From the NCBI GenBank assembly GCA_963930655.1, contig OZ005601.1, positions 11,404,001 through 11,468,000 of the forward strand: a stretch of DNA of 64,000 nt, given 5' to 3'. The stretch's first letter is position 1; every line of letters starts with the position of its first letter. The notes under the pieces were generated by a model that saw only the letters and a program-made list of their open reading frames with translations, was not told where the DNA came from and searched no databases. The position numbers and the translations under genes were made by a program. The stretch comes from Myrica gale (lineage: Eukaryota > Streptophyta > Magnoliopsida > Fagales > Myricaceae). Of the stretch, positions 33,483 through 44,320 are shown one piece after another.

Positions 33483-35531
33483 TCAGTTACAGATGGACAG
33501 CTTCCCTGTGCATTCATCAGCCACACCATAGTCAAGACTGAGCTCCCTCAAAGGAGGGATGTTCTCCATGGCAAACAGCATAAGACGAGGGAACATCAAG
33601 TTGTTGTGATCATATAGCACAAACTGCACCAACACATTCGGAGTTGCACTATGGCTCATATAGCAAGCAACATTCCTCATTCTTGACACATCCATAGCAA
33701 AATCCAATGGGGGCATTAAGGGAGATGATGGATGCAAGTAATCGGTGAATATCTGAGATAAATCCCCCCATTCTTCCCATCTACTCGTAAAACGATTAGG
33801 GTAGACCAACGAATCACCATTCATGGACAAAATTTGAGCTTGATCTCTTGTAAGAACAACCCCGGCGTATTCACATATAAAAGCACCAGCTTGTATCAAA
33901 TCCAAGGACCTAACTCCCCACCCCGTCTCCCTTGACCTAAACACTTCCAGCCTATTTCTCAATCCTTTTTGAGTAACTCGATTACGGCAAGAAGGAGGGC
34001 ACTTACAAAAGGGTCCACATTCAAAAATTACAGGCTTCCCTCTCAAAAGAATCCCATTCTGATCATAAGGAAACTCTCCCCCATTCTTCGCAGCACAAAA
34101 GCAATCCACGGAACAACCAGAAACACACTCACACCCACTTGCATTCCCTGTCCGATGAAATGCAAACGGGGGAAACACCGTTCCCACAAGATAGTCGTAA
34201 TACATGGGTTCCTGATCAGAATCAATGTCATTGAAAAGCAACACCGGCATTTTCTCCTTCTTCATCGAAATATCTAGGCTTAGGTAACCCACAGGCCTCG
34301 CTGCCAACGGCCTAGTCCTGAGACTCTCAGCCAACCTTAAAATGGAGCTACCCATCTCAGGTTGCCCATCTATTCTCAACAACTTATACTTGTAAACCCC
34401 AAAACCAGACTTGCCCACATCAAACCAACAATCAAGAATCCTATATAAGCCATCGTAGACATAAACCTTACTCGTTACGCTGCCCTCGTATTTGATCCCT
34501 CTGATAACCCTCACTTCGATTCCGTAATGCATGCTTCTCTCCAATGCTAAATTCCCACCTTCCAGCTTTTGATGCACGCATTGCCTCGAGAACTTGTCCT
34601 GCCCTCCGTGACCCGTGTAGATTATCACATCCCCGGCGTCCTCATCATCTTCATACCCACCGGAGACGATTATGCTGGTCGCAATTGGCTCGCCGTTGGA
34701 ACTCTGGCTGGCAGGGACGTAATCGATTCCGGCTTGGGCCTGACCGTGCAAGCCGACCACGCACAATTCCATTCGAAAGAAGAACAAGTCGCCGATGCAA
34801 ACCCCCGGGATCGAGCCGACGATGCGCTTGTCGCGGTTGAGCCACAGACCACGATCACGCATGGCAGAGGCGGCGCGCAGATCGCCACGGAGCCGGCGGT
34901 TGAGGCTGGGGTCGCTGAGTCGGCGCTTCTCGTCCTCCATCGTGGAGAGGACACGGAGCGCGTCGAAGATCATGCGGGTCCGCCTAACGACGTCGCGGAA
35001 GTAGCGCTGGTCCTCGATGCCGAGATCGGTTACGCGGACGAGCTCAGCGGAGCGCTGGTGGTGGGGCCGCCTCCGAGAAACGACGACAGTTGAGACCTCG
35101 TTGTTGCTGCTATCCTGTGGTACCGGGACGATTGCGCGTGAATCGGGGTCCAAGACTTCGACGTCGCCGTAACGCTGTAACCGCTCGGCGAAGGCGGTGC
35201 GGAAGAGCTCGGAAATGCGGAAGTATTCGGAGTAGACGTTGCCCTCCTCGGAGGAAATGCCCGAGGGCTGGGAGGAGAGAGAGGTAAGCTCGGAATCGGA
35301 AATGATGTCAGGGGTACTGATAGATAAGAACGGCTCTTGTGGAGGATGTAGTTGTTGTTGTTGTTGCTGTTGTACTGCTTGTTGGCGTGTTAGTTGGTAA
35401 TTACCGAACAGCTCGTCGAACGGTTCGAGCTTGGGCTCAATTTTGGGGGTCAGAAGAGCAGTCTTGGCGGTGCTTGTGGTGGGAGGGTCTGGAAGAAGGT
35501 TGAGGTCTTGGAAGGGGGTAAGAGAACCCAT
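33483..35531 (-). CDS. SUVH9: SUVH2/SUVH9-type SRA-SET protein
   Basis: An intronless frame of 682 codons. The N-terminus (MGSLTPFQDLNLLPDPP, then IEPKLEP) with SELVRVTDLG and RTRMIFDALR is typical of SUVH2/SUVH9, and intronless genes are usual there. Residues 51-60 are Gln-rich. Residues ~235-390 form the SRA (YDG) domain with GVCIGDLFFFRMELCVVGLHG and ERSMHYGIEVRVIRG, which reads methylated cytosine. Residues ~433-520 are the cysteine-rich pre-SET region, ~525-675 the SET domain; it ends GKLSICN with no post-SET cysteines. The usual NHSC motif is SHSAT (626-630), as in SUVH2/9, which lack methyltransferase activity and recruit RNA polymerase V through the DDR complex in RNA-directed DNA methylation. 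Arabidopsis members have ~650 residues. SUVH2 versus SUVH9 cannot be settled here. Confidence 0.93.
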   Translation of the reverse strand: MGSLTPFQDLNLLPDPPTTSTAKTALLTPKIEPKLEPFDELFGNYQLTRQQAVQQQQQQQLHPPQEPFLSISTPDIISDSELTSLSSQPSGISSEEGNVYSEYFRISELFRTAFAERLQRYGDVEVLDPDSRAIVPVPQDSSNNEVSTVVVSRRRPHHQRSAELVRVTDLGIEDQRYFRDVVRRTRMIFDALRVLSTMEDEKRRLSDPSLNRRLRGDLRAASAMRDRGLWLNRDKRIVGSIPGVCIGDLFFFRMELCVVGLHGQAQAGIDYVPASQSSNGEPIATSIIVSGGYEDDEDAGDVIIYTGHGGQDKFSRQCVHQKLEGGNLALERSMHYGIEVRVIRGIKYEGSVTSKVYVYDGLYRILDCWFDVGKSGFGVYKYKLLRIDGQPEMGSSILRLAESLRTRPLAARPVGYLSLDISMKKEKMPVLLFNDIDSDQEPMYYDYLVGTVFPPFAFHRTGNASGCECVSGCSVDCFCAAKNGGEFPYDQNGILLRGKPVIFECGPFCKCPPSCRNRVTQKGLRNRLEVFRSRETGWGVRSLDLIQAGAFICEYAGVVLTRDQAQILSMNGDSLVYPNRFTSRWEEWGDLSQIFTDYLHPSSPLMPPLDFAMDVSRMRNVACYMSHSATPNVLVQFVLYDHNNLMFPRLMLFAMENIPPLRELSLDYGVADECTGKLSICN

Positions 35532-36018
35532 CTCGTTACAGAAAGAGAGTTGGAGCTTAGGACATGGAATTCTTGTCAGGGCTTTGTACGTTCGTTAGGG
35601 TTTTGGTGTGCGTTCTGGAGGTGCTTCCATGGCGTACTTGGGAGAGAGGGAGGAGGAGAAGAGAGACAACTGTCTTCTGTCTATCTCTGAACAAAACAAA
35701 ATGGAATCGGGTATGCCTGAATGTACGGTGCAACAATTAGAGTTAAGTGTTTAATGCTGTTTATCTTGAAATTTTGAACTTTATTTATAAATTTATTTAT
35801 GGTTTAATTATCGTTGCAATCAGACACCTTGAAATACCTATCACGTTTCAATTGGGTTTTTGACCTAATTTTGACAATAAATAGGACATTTTCCATCACT
35901 AGTGACATTCAGCCCACTATAAAAGACTAGATTGTTCATTCTCTTCCTCCTCTTCGTCCTCTGCACCTCCGCCTTTGGCATCTTCTCCCTCTTCAACTGC
36001 AACACCTATTACTCCAGC
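35532..36018. other. Upstream region of the SUVH gene
   Basis: About 490 bases between the SUVH start codon and the LTR element. It must hold part of the SUVH leader and promoter on the minus strand, though no clear TATA box was chosen. On the plus strand actataaaag (35917-35926) looks like a TATA box pointing away from SUVH, followed by a pyrimidine-rich tract with a hydrophobic open frame that the LTR element interrupts at 36019-36023. Confidence 0.35.
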
Positions 36019-36023
36019 CTCTC

Positions 36024-36804
36024 TGTTAGGGACCCCGGTCTAGGCCACCATAACATCCGCCAACTCCTCCACGTGATTTGAACACGATCACCCCAATCGA
36101 TCCTCCTTAACCGTTATCTGTAATACATGAGTTGTTATATAGGATCTAACACTCAATATGGAGAACACTCGAGATATTATTGATAAGAACACGAAGAACG
36201 TGGTTAAGGGTTAATTAGCCCAAAGACCACAAGAATAAAGAACAATCTCAATCAAGGGTTAATTAGCCCAAGAACGGGTACCCAAACTAGGTTATTAGCC
36301 TAGAATGAATCCCAAGTGAGAAGGTTATTAGCTTTAACACCGACTTAGCATATGCGTGTCTATGCTTGGCCAAATCCCACCCCAGAAGCACTCAGGCTCT
36401 CCAAGACTCTACTATTCTCTATTCTCTGGATGAATCACTCTAATGCTCCTAAGGGTGTTTATATAGACATCCTTAGGAGCTAACAACTCTAACTGACTCA
36501 ATAACCAATTATTCAAATTCTAAATCAAATCTCTTTAATCAAGGAGATTTGAATTACATGCCTAATTCAAATTCAAAACAATTCAAAATCAAATCTAATT
36601 CAAATCTCTTTAATCAAGGAGATTTGAATTACAAGCCTAATTCAAATTCAAACATAAAGGAAAAGATAATCTTCTAGAAGCAACTAATTCTAGAAGATAA
36701 TATTTATTCAATCTCCTAAGATACCTTATCGAGTGGCTAGATCTCGGCACCTATCCTCCAACGCATGACTGTCTCCACCCATGTCATCACTGGGGATCCT
36801 TTCA
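36024..36804 (-). repeat. LTR (downstream copy)
   Basis: TG...CA bounded, 781 bp. It contains an inverted pair of gattcaaatctc/aggagatttgaa-type segments and a tctagaagcaactaattctagaag near one end. Same length as its partner at 39060-39840. Confidence 0.9.
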
Positions 36805-38693
36805 TTCCCCCTTCCATAAAGAGTACCCTTGACCCCAAGGGTAACCTTTGAAATTCTAGATGCCATGCCATCATCGCCCTCCGAATCTATCTCCTCGTTA
36901 GGTAGCTCACTCATGCTCCAAGTAACAACTCTATCATCCAGGGTGAACTCCATACTCCTCCCGTCGTAATCCAATATGATCTTGCCAATGTCTTTCAACC
37001 AAGCATTGACTAAAACCACATCCAACTTATCCAAGGAAAGTACATATAGATTCACAACTAATGGCGTACCTTGGACATCCATTGAGACCGACTTTGCGAT
37101 CTTCTCAAAACTCATCCTTCCTCCATTGGCCAGCTTCACCTCAAAGGATTCAATCTTTTCTTCATGCAAGCCCGCCTTAGTAACAAGGTGGGTGTTGATG
37201 AAGTTGTGGGTAGACCCACTATCCACCAACAAGGTGACCTCGTGCTTGCCAATCGAAGCCTTGAATGTCAAAGTGGAGTTTCTCCCAATGCCGGTCATGG
37301 CACTAAGGCTTAACTCACTATCACTTGAGTCATCCTCATCCCTCACATCGAGAAAGCACATGAGCTTGGACTTGTGGCATTGGTGGTTTGGACCCCACTT
37401 TTCTCCACATTTGAAGCATAGATGCTTCTTGATGCACTCCTCAAGCTCTTCCCGGCTCAGCTTCTTTACTTCGTTCTTCTTCTTTCTTGGCTCTTCAACC
37501 ACCTCCTTCTCGGGTTGCAAGAGTTCATCTTCCTTGCTAGCCGCTTCTTCTTTGAGATGCTTCTTTTCAAGCTGGTGGTTCTCTTCTAGGATCTCAGTCA
37601 TCCTCATAGCTTCTTGCAATCTGGTGGGCTGCTTCAACTTCAGCTCTTTAGCTATCCACGGCTTGAGCCCATCCACAAAGGTGTCAATGAGTGCCTCATC
37701 CGACCAACCCCTTACTAATGTTTGGAGTTGCCGAAATTCCTCCACGTAAGCATGCACCTTGCCCTCTTGCTTGAGCTTTACTAGTTGGTCATGGTGATTG
37801 ATTATGGGCGAGGGCCCAAATTGCATGAGCAGCTCTTTCTCAAAAGCTGTCCACCCGAGCCTTCTTCTATCTTTCTCATATTGGGCTCGAATCCACCTCC
37901 ACCACTTGCTTGCTTTGCCATCAAGATAGAAACATGCGGTAGCAACTCTTTCCTCCCTTGGTACTTCATAGACATGGAAGTAGTGATCCGCCTTATCAAG
38001 CCATTCATGTGGATCACCTCCACTAAACTTCGGGAACTCTATCTTGGGTCTCCTTGGTCCTCGGTTGTGAAACCGATTTTCATCTCCACCATCACGATCA
38101 CCTCTATGATAGTTTGGCCTCCTAGGTCCTCGGTGATTAAACCGATTTCCATCACCATCATCGTCAGCACGATCATAGTAGTCACGATCACTTCGAGGTC
38201 TATCTCGTCTTCTATCATCTTCATCATAGGTTCGGCCATAGGATCTCTCTTGCCCATACCGACTTCCTTCCACTCTATCTTCCAATCTTCCATGATCATC
38301 ATCGCCTTGGTTGGACTCCATACGTAGCCACCTCTCGACTACTTCATGCTCGTTCTCTACACGTCCACCCATTCTAAGTTGATGTCTTGATCTAGACTCC
38401 CCTCTTGTGGATACGGATAGATGAGTTTCTCTTTTATCCACGTGCTGATCATCCTCCCTTCTTGCGGCTTCTACATGGTTGCCTCCACTTGGCTCTCTAC
38501 CAAGTCTCGCCAATGCGGCTTGTATGTCTTGCCTCATCCCTTCCACCGCTCTCCTATTCTCTTCGGTGGCCAAGGTAACTCTGGCTATGGCTCCTTGCAT
38601 GTCATTCATCTTCTCCTTCATCAAACGAGATGACAGTTCCAAAGCTTCAAAACGATCTTTGTTGGATGGAACTGAACTTGATGCGGCCTCCAT
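36726..38693 (-). CDS. Gag-protease protein of the LTR element
   Basis: A long frame (655 codons from the ATG at 38693) that runs into the downstream LTR. In order it has a coiled-coil start (RFEALELSSRLMKEKMNDM), an Arg/Asp-rich linker, a retrotransposon gag core (FPKFSGGDPHEWLDKADHYF and GKASKWWRW), a charged coil, a zinc knuckle CFKCGEKWGPNHQC, and a protease-like domain with LLVDSGSTHNFI, whose DSG is the catalytic aspartate motif of Ty3/gypsy proteases. Products of this class form virus-like particles for intracellular transposition. It is a transposon relic, not a host gene. Confidence 0.88.
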   Translation of the reverse strand: MEAASSSVPSNKDRFEALELSSRLMKEKMNDMQGAIARVTLATEENRRAVEGMRQDIQAALARLGREPSGGNHVEAARREDDQHVDKRETHLSVSTRGESRSRHQLRMGGRVENEHEVVERWLRMESNQGDDDHGRLEDRVEGSRYGQERSYGRTYDEDDRRRDRPRSDRDYYDRADDDGDGNRFNHRGPRRPNYHRGDRDGGDENRFHNRGPRRPKIEFPKFSGGDPHEWLDKADHYFHVYEVPREERVATACFYLDGKASKWWRWIRAQYEKDRRRLGWTAFEKELLMQFGPSPIINHHDQLVKLKQEGKVHAYVEEFRQLQTLVRGWSDEALIDTFVDGLKPWIAKELKLKQPTRLQEAMRMTEILEENHQLEKKHLKEEAASKEDELLQPEKEVVEEPRKKKNEVKKLSREELEECIKKHLCFKCGEKWGPNHQCHKSKLMCFLDVRDEDDSSDSELSLSAMTGIGRNSTLTFKASIGKHEVTLLVDSGSTHNFINTHLVTKAGLHEEKIESFEVKLANGGRMSFEKIAKSVSMDVQGTPLVVNLYVLSLDKLDVVLVNAWLKDIGKIILDYDGRSMEFTLDDRVVTWSMSELPNEEIDSEGDDGMASRISKVTLGVKGTLYGRGNERIPSDDMGGDSHALEDRCRDLATR

Positions 38694-38726
38694 TGGAACA
38701 CTTGGCTGCAACAAGTCCAACTGTGG

Positions 38727-38905
38727 GTTCTCTCCCAAAGGAAGATCGAACCTCCTCCCACAAAGAGCTTCTCACAAACACTTCCTACCTTGAGTTCTCT
38801 CCCAAAGGAAGATCGAACCCCTCCCTTTACTCAAGAACTTGGTAAGAACAAACAAGTTACGACCTTGGGTCCTCTCCAAAATGAAGATCGAACCCCTCCC
38901 CAAGT
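38727..38905. repeat. Three imperfect repeats in the LTR element leader
   Basis: gttctctcccaaaggaagat (38727 and 38793) and gtcctctccaaaatgaagat (38869), each followed by cgaacc(c)ctccc. Spacing 66 and 76 bases. They lie just upstream of the gag start in element orientation. Confidence 0.8.
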
Positions 38906-39059
38906 ATGAACTCCAACAAGAACAAACAATCTTCCAATCGAATTGATCCAACAAAAGTGAATCAAGGCAATATAAGCTCGTGTTTATGTCTTGAAGATCT
39001 TCACGCTTCAAGAATCTCCCAGTGAAATCTTCAAGTACCTCTCAATGAAAACACCAATT

Positions 39060-39840
39060 TGTTAGGGACCCCGGTCTAGGCCACCATAACATCCGCCAAC
39101 TCCTCCACGTGATTCGAACACGATCACCCCAATCGATCCTCCTTAACCGTTATCTGTAACACATGAGTTGTTATATAGGATCTAACACTCAATATGGAGA
39201 ACACTCGAGATATTATTGATAAGAACACGAAAAACGTGGTTAAGGGTTAATTAGCCCAAAGACCACAAGAACAAAGAACAATCCCGATCAAGGGTTAATT
39301 AGCCCAAGAACGGGTACCCAAACTAGGTTATTAGCCTAGAATGAATCCCAAGTGAGAAGGTTATTAGCATTAACACCGACTTAGCATATACGTGCCTATG
39401 CTTGGCCAAATCCCACCCTAGAAGCACTCAGGCTCTCCAAGACTCTACTATTCTCTATTCCCTGGATGAATCACTCTAATGCTCCTAAGGGTGTTTATAT
39501 AGACATCCTTATAAGCTAACAACCCTAACTGACTCAATAACCAATTATTCAAATTCTAAATCAAATCCCTTTAATCAAGGAGATTTGAATTACATGTCTA
39601 ATTCAAATTCAAAACAATTCAAAATCAAATCTAATTCAAATCCCTTTAATCAAGGAGATTTGAATTACAAGCATAATTCAAATTCAAACATAAAGGAAAA
39701 GATAATCTTCTAGAAGCAACTAATTCTAGAAGATAATATTTATTCAATCTCCTAAGATACCTTATCGAGTGACTAAATCTCGGCACCTATCCTCCAACGC
39801 ATGACTGTCTCCACCCATGTCATCACTGGGGATCCTTTCA
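39060..39840 (-). repeat. LTR (upstream copy)
   Basis: Partner of 36024-36804; same length, same ends and mostly transition differences. On the minus strand this is the 5' LTR that would drive transcription; tatataaaca (antisense of tgtttatata, about 39495) may be its TATA box. Confidence 0.9.
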
Positions 39841-39845
39841 CTCTC

Positions 39846-40137
39846 CTCCCTCTCTTACGACTCCAGCTCCAATTCTTGCTTCGAAGACTCTCAGAGCTCC
39901 CACCCACCAACTGGATTCGCTTCTATTCCTCATATTCATCGAGTATCTTGGACAGTGTGATATCGACACTCGTGGTCACCTTCATTTTTAGCATATCCAT
40001 TTGTTTGTTTTTGCTTCTCTTGCTCACGCATTACACCAAACAAATTGTCCACAATGAAACGAAATCTTAAACTCCAAGCGTCGCCAAAAACCAAAATTCA
40101 AAACTAAAGTAACACTACTGCAGAACCAAATTTATAA
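39846..40137. other. Right flank of the LTR element
   Basis: Host sequence that continues the pyrimidine-rich stretch of 35930-36023. Hydrophobic and Ser-rich open frames exist, but no start codon or domain could be defended. Confidence 0.3.
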
Positions 40138-40146
40138 TATATTTCA

Positions 40147-40535
40147 GTGAAATTGACATTTTAGTCACTAGGTTTTAGGCAGTTTTCATTTTAGTCCTTC
40201 AGTTTCAACTTTTAAATTTTTAGTCCTTGAGTTTTCTTATTTCAGTGAAATTGACATTAAAGTAACACCTTCATTTTAGTCTGTCGTCCATATGTTTAAC
40301 GGCACAAGAAGCAGTCACCGGATATATGTGTTGAAAGTGAGCAGTCGACCGCTACATCAAGCGGTCGACCGGGTCAAAATTACTGACGTGTCAGAGAGCT
40401 CCGTTAAGTATATGGACGACAGTTTGACGGAAGGACCATTTCGTCAAACAATGAAAACTCAAGGACTAAAAATTTGAAAGTTAAAACTGAAGAACTACAA
40501 TAAAAAAGTACTCAAAACTTAAGGATTAATTTCTC
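40147..40535. mobile_element. MULE-type MITE, 389 bp
   Basis: Ends GTGAAATTGACATTTTAG and GGATTAATTTCTC form imperfect inverted arms of ~180 bases, with ttagtccttgagttttc paired to gaaaactcaaggacta. An exact 9-bp duplication, tatatttca, flanks it (40138-40146, 40536-40544). The centre contains agtcgaccgc and gcggtcgaccg. No coding capacity. Confidence 0.85.
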
Positions 40536-40544
40536 TATATTTCA

Positions 40545-41759
40545 ATCTCACGAAGAAAACCTTGAACCCAAGGCATCGAAATATAAAAAGCTCAATATTT
40601 ATCAGAAATTCTGTTAGCATCATCCAAACAAACACAATCCCATTTCTCAAGACAGCAACAATTCCCAAAAAAAAAACACCAGTTTTGACCAAAGCCCCCT
40701 GCTAGTTTGAAAAAAAAAACATGCACATATTGTATATCTGCCACGAAACCTGAGCCGGAAAGACCCACTCCCCTCCGATTCAAACCCATCCCCCTCCATC
40801 TCTCTCTTTCTCTGAATCAAAGCAAGCCTCAGTTTTTAGTTAGTCAAACTCATCCCCCTCCATCGTCTACGAAGGAATTCCACAACACTCTCAATAAACG
40901 AAGATTTAAGATCACATTGATCTACGCACTCACCCATACTTTTTGCAGAGACTCATTCGTCCCTTTAATGACTTTTTCTTGTAAATTAATGGGGGTAAAT
41001 TGGATTCCGGGATTACTGGGTCAAAACGCACTGAATGTGGCATTGCAACTTAATTCGAATGGAATAGGGCAGATTGATCTTTTTGCGTGGGCTGGATGTC
41101 TCTTGTGACGAAAAACATCACATTTAACGTTAAAATTAGGTAAAACACTCAATTGAAACGCGACAGTTATTTTAAGGTGCTTAATTGCAACGAGTTCAAG
41201 TAAGGAGTATTTGAGATTAAGGTATAAATTTGTGAAAATTTTTGTAATTAACCCTTCATTTATTATTACAGCGTCAATCTCATATTGGAATAACGGTACA
41301 GATCGAGTTACTCGTAAATTGATTCTTTTTTTTCTCAAATCGTAAATTGATTCTATGTTTGATAAATATAAATTTTAATAATTTTAAATTTATAAAAAAA
41401 AAATCAGCAAAAAGTTGAATTTTTTTATTAAAAAAAACAACATAGATATGTGGAATTAAAATGTTAGGCGTTTAAAATTTTGGCTTAAATAAAATAATAC
41501 TCCAAATTCTTTCTCACTTTATCAAAATATTCACTTTTTACTTTAAATAAATATAAAAAATTCATTCAAATTATCTATTTTTCATTTTTTATCGATTCTA
41601 ACACTAATATTTTTATAATCAAATATCACTAATGTTTAATTAAAAAATAAAAATGTATTAAATAATTTGAGTACGGTATAATTTAGAAGGAATAATTTTA
41701 ATAATTATATCTTTCAATATTTAATATTATTATGTAAAATTTTGGACAGTAAAAAAATA
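40545..41759. other. Noncoding stretch
   Basis: The first half is C-rich on the plus strand with tcatccccctccatc repeated (about 40786 and 40850), like a transcript leader, but no gene follows. The second half is extremely AT-rich. Nothing else recognised. Confidence 0.3.
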
Positions 41760-42103
41760 GGGAAAATTAATTTTTTGTCACTAAGTTTTGATCATTTTTA
41801 CGTTCTGGTCACTAAGTTTTATTTTTTTACGATTTGATCACTAGGTGTTTTGACCACTTTTATGATTTGGTCTTTCCGTCAAACTTCTGTTAAATTTTTA
41901 ACAGGAATAGCGGTCGACCGGTTGCGGCAACAGTAAATTATAGTGGTTGACCAAGTTATATTCCGTTAAAAATTAACGGAGGTTTGATGAAAAGATCAAA
42001 TCGTAAAAGTGGTCAAGATCTAATGACCAAATTGTTAAAAAAATAAAATCTAATGCTCAAAACGTAAAAGCGATTAAAATTTAGTGATCAAAAATATCAT
42101 TTT
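41760..42103. mobile_element. Foldback MITE, MULE-type
   Basis: Left arm gtcactaagttttgatc and right arm ttaaaatttagtgatca pair over ~150 bases with divergence. The centre has agcggtcgaccggt, close to the centre of the MITE at 40147-40535, so the two are related. No clear target duplication because both edges fall in A/T runs. Confidence 0.65.
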
Positions 42104-42459
42104 TAAAAAAAAAAATGATATTTAACGCAGGAATTGGAGCAACAGTGTCGGGGATCTTAAAATTTGAAACCGAAATGCTTTTGAATTTTGGGAAGCGGTG
42201 CGGGCAAATGACTTTTGACTGAGCTGACAATTAAGATGTCAGTACTCAGCAGGGGGAGATATTAGGAAGGAAATGAAATGACGGGCTAAAAAAGAAAAGA
42301 AAATGAATGCAAGGAAGGGACGTATAGAACAAAACAATACTATTACATTTACTCCATTAGGTGACGTAAACTGCAGTTCAATTGGGTCACACCTGTGAGG
42401 TGTGTTATGTGTTTTTTTTATTAATTTAAAAGTTTCCGAAAAAAAATATAAAATAGGAC

Positions 42460-42697
42460 TAAACAAAATTCGACCTCGGATCGGACCGGACCGGATCGTA
42501 AAATCAGACTGGATCTGCGATCTGATTCGATTCTTTTTTAACTCGGTTTGGTCTAATCCATGCATTTTGACCGGACCGCGTTTGGCTGGACCGGACCGGA
42601 CCACTTAACTGGTCCTTTAATTTAGGAGAATCGAAAATACGGTCCGGATCGCATTCCGATCTAAAAATCAGACCGCATTTTCGATTTTCACCCCTAA
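42460..42697. mobile_element. hAT-type MITE relative, diverged
   Basis: Contains cggaccggaccgg blocks and ends ttttcgatttttcaccccta-like (aatcagaccgcattttcgat, then tttcacccctaa), related to the right end of 46344-46665. The left edge is unclear. Confidence 0.45.
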
Positions 42698-42742
42698 TTC
42701 AAAACATATTATTTGTTGACTTCTTTAATATCATAATTCATA

Positions 42743-42773
<31 letters not shown>

Positions 42774-44190
42774 CATATTTTCATGAAAAGCATAAGGTAG
42801 CATAAACTTATTTGGATGTAGAATATGAAGATTGTTTTGGGTATTTAAGAGTTTCAGTTTCTTCTTTCCCTATTTTTGTGTATATAAGTGCGAGGAGGGT
42901 GTCATACTTTTTTTTTTACTAACTGAATGTCCAAATCAGCTTACGTCCATCTCAACTAATCTCGATTATATGTATGAGGTAGATGTCATACTCTACCAAT
43001 GAAAAATGTTAACTTATTTTTTTCATTTTTTTATCATCCAATGAAAAATTGTAAAACCCAAAAACTTTATAATTTTATAAAAATTTATGGGAAAAGCAGT
43101 GAATTACCCCCATTCATTCCTCTAACTACCACAAATACAAATTATTATTAAGTTTTTAATTTGTACTTAACCTTATAATTTGTTGAATAAGATTGTGCCA
43201 CGTATTTATTTTTAATAGATATTAATAGAAAAAATTTCAAGAGAGTAAATTGTAAAAGGTGTGATAATTCGAGGGAGTAAAATTGTAATTTTTGAATTAA
43301 AAAATTAAAGGCAGATTTTACTTAATTGATAATATGGAAGCCCATCTATTTATTGGACGAAGGATCAACTTTCGACTAAGAACACCTGAATCACCTTCTT
43401 TTGACAAACAATGAACAAAAGATGATGTGTTAAAAGAGTATAGCGAGTAGATTGATCACAGTGATTTAATCATAAATTATTGATTCATACAAAATATATG
43501 ATCTACAAACTTGGGATATCCTCTTAATATTCCTAAAACCATATTCTATGTCTAGAATATCCTCAACCCGAAAGCAAAGGCGATAATGTTCCCTGCTTCC
43601 AATAAATCTAGATAATTTAAAGGAGTATAAGCGGTTGAAGGAGCTTACCCTAGCTTGAAGTAATGTGCACTTTCCTCGTCATGTCAATTTTTTTACTCAA
43701 AGAAGGAATTGTTGGGACAACCGTAAGGATGAGGCAATGTTAAAGAGCTAGCTAGAAACTCTTATATAGTATGGGCTATATGGCCTACTTAGAATTAAGC
43801 TACGGGACATGATATATCCCCCTCCCAAAATCTCAATACTTCCCAAGTTTCCTCTTTTTGCTCTAATGTGTTACTTGACACGAGGAGGGAATAGGGATGC
43901 AACGCAATCTCGTGATCTTCTCATGAATCATGGGAGCTTCCTTGCCAAAGTGGGTTAAGATTGGATGAAATAAAAGAGAACTGCCTTTTGAAAAAAATAA
44001 AAGAGTCTCTCTCTCTTTCCCTAATTAGATTTATTATTTTATGCCCTATGAAAAAAGGTATGGTTGCCTATCTATTATGTATGACACACATAAAGAGGTT
44101 GTCTCTCTTGTTTATTGTTTTTCCGATACCTATACCAAGCTGGCCCAAGACTGCCTTTTCTTTTCTTCACTTGTTAAATAATACTACCTA
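42698..44190. other. AT-rich intergenic DNA
   Basis: Contains a (TA)n run at about 42749-42772. No gene was recognised; short open frames have no protein-like composition. Confidence 0.35.
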
Positions 44191-44203
44191 CGCTAAAATT
44201 GTC

Positions 44204-44320
44204 GCCAGCGAGCTCGTAGCTCGAGTGGCACCTCCTTCCCTTTAGGAAGGGCTGATCCCGGGTTTGAATCCCGGTGCCTGCTGCTTTCCCCCACCCCATT
44301 GCCTAGAAAAAAAAAAAAAA
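44204..44320 (+). mobile_element. tRNA-derived SINE, 117 bp
   Basis: Flanked by an exact 13-bp duplication, cgctaaaattgtc (44191-44203, 44321-44333), and ending in 14 uninterrupted A. It has an A-box-like tagctcgagtggca (44217) and a B-box-like gggtttgaatccc (44262), the internal promoter of RNA polymerase III, and a stem ccttccctttaggaaggg. It does not fold as a functional tRNA. The exact duplication and pure tail indicate a very recent insertion. Confidence 0.9.

Larger units (their letters stand above)
36024..39840 (-). mobile_element. Short LTR element (Ty3/gypsy type), TR-GAG-like
   Basis: Two 781-bp LTRs, 36024-36804 and 39060-39840, start TG and end CA and are flanked by a 5-bp duplication, ctctc (36019-36023 and 39841-39845). 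Read on the minus strand, a primer-site-like stretch (TTGGTGTTTTCATTGAG) follows the first LTR and a polypurine tract (GGAAGGGGGAA, 36805-36815) precedes the last. The 2.25-kb interior holds a gag-protease frame; reverse transcriptase, RNase H and integrase are not seen. This layout matches the non-autonomous TR-GAG elements of plants, which depend on a partner. The LTRs differ at about 20 sites by hand count (~2.6%), so the insertion is perhaps one to a few million years old. It looks whole for its class. Confidence 0.9.

Noticed and set aside
34544-35093. Plus-strand frames in the GC-rich half of the SUVH gene
   Set aside because: Shadows of the SUVH coding sequence; Arg/Ala-rich with no domain.
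36976-38327. Long open frames on the plus strand (257 and 180 codons)
   Set aside because: They are the reverse-strand shadow of the gag-protease frame, with low-complexity Ser/Ile composition and no domain.
44204-44320. A tRNA gene
   Set aside because: Has A and B boxes but no acceptor stem or anticodon arm, and it ends in poly(A) between target duplications, so it is a SINE.
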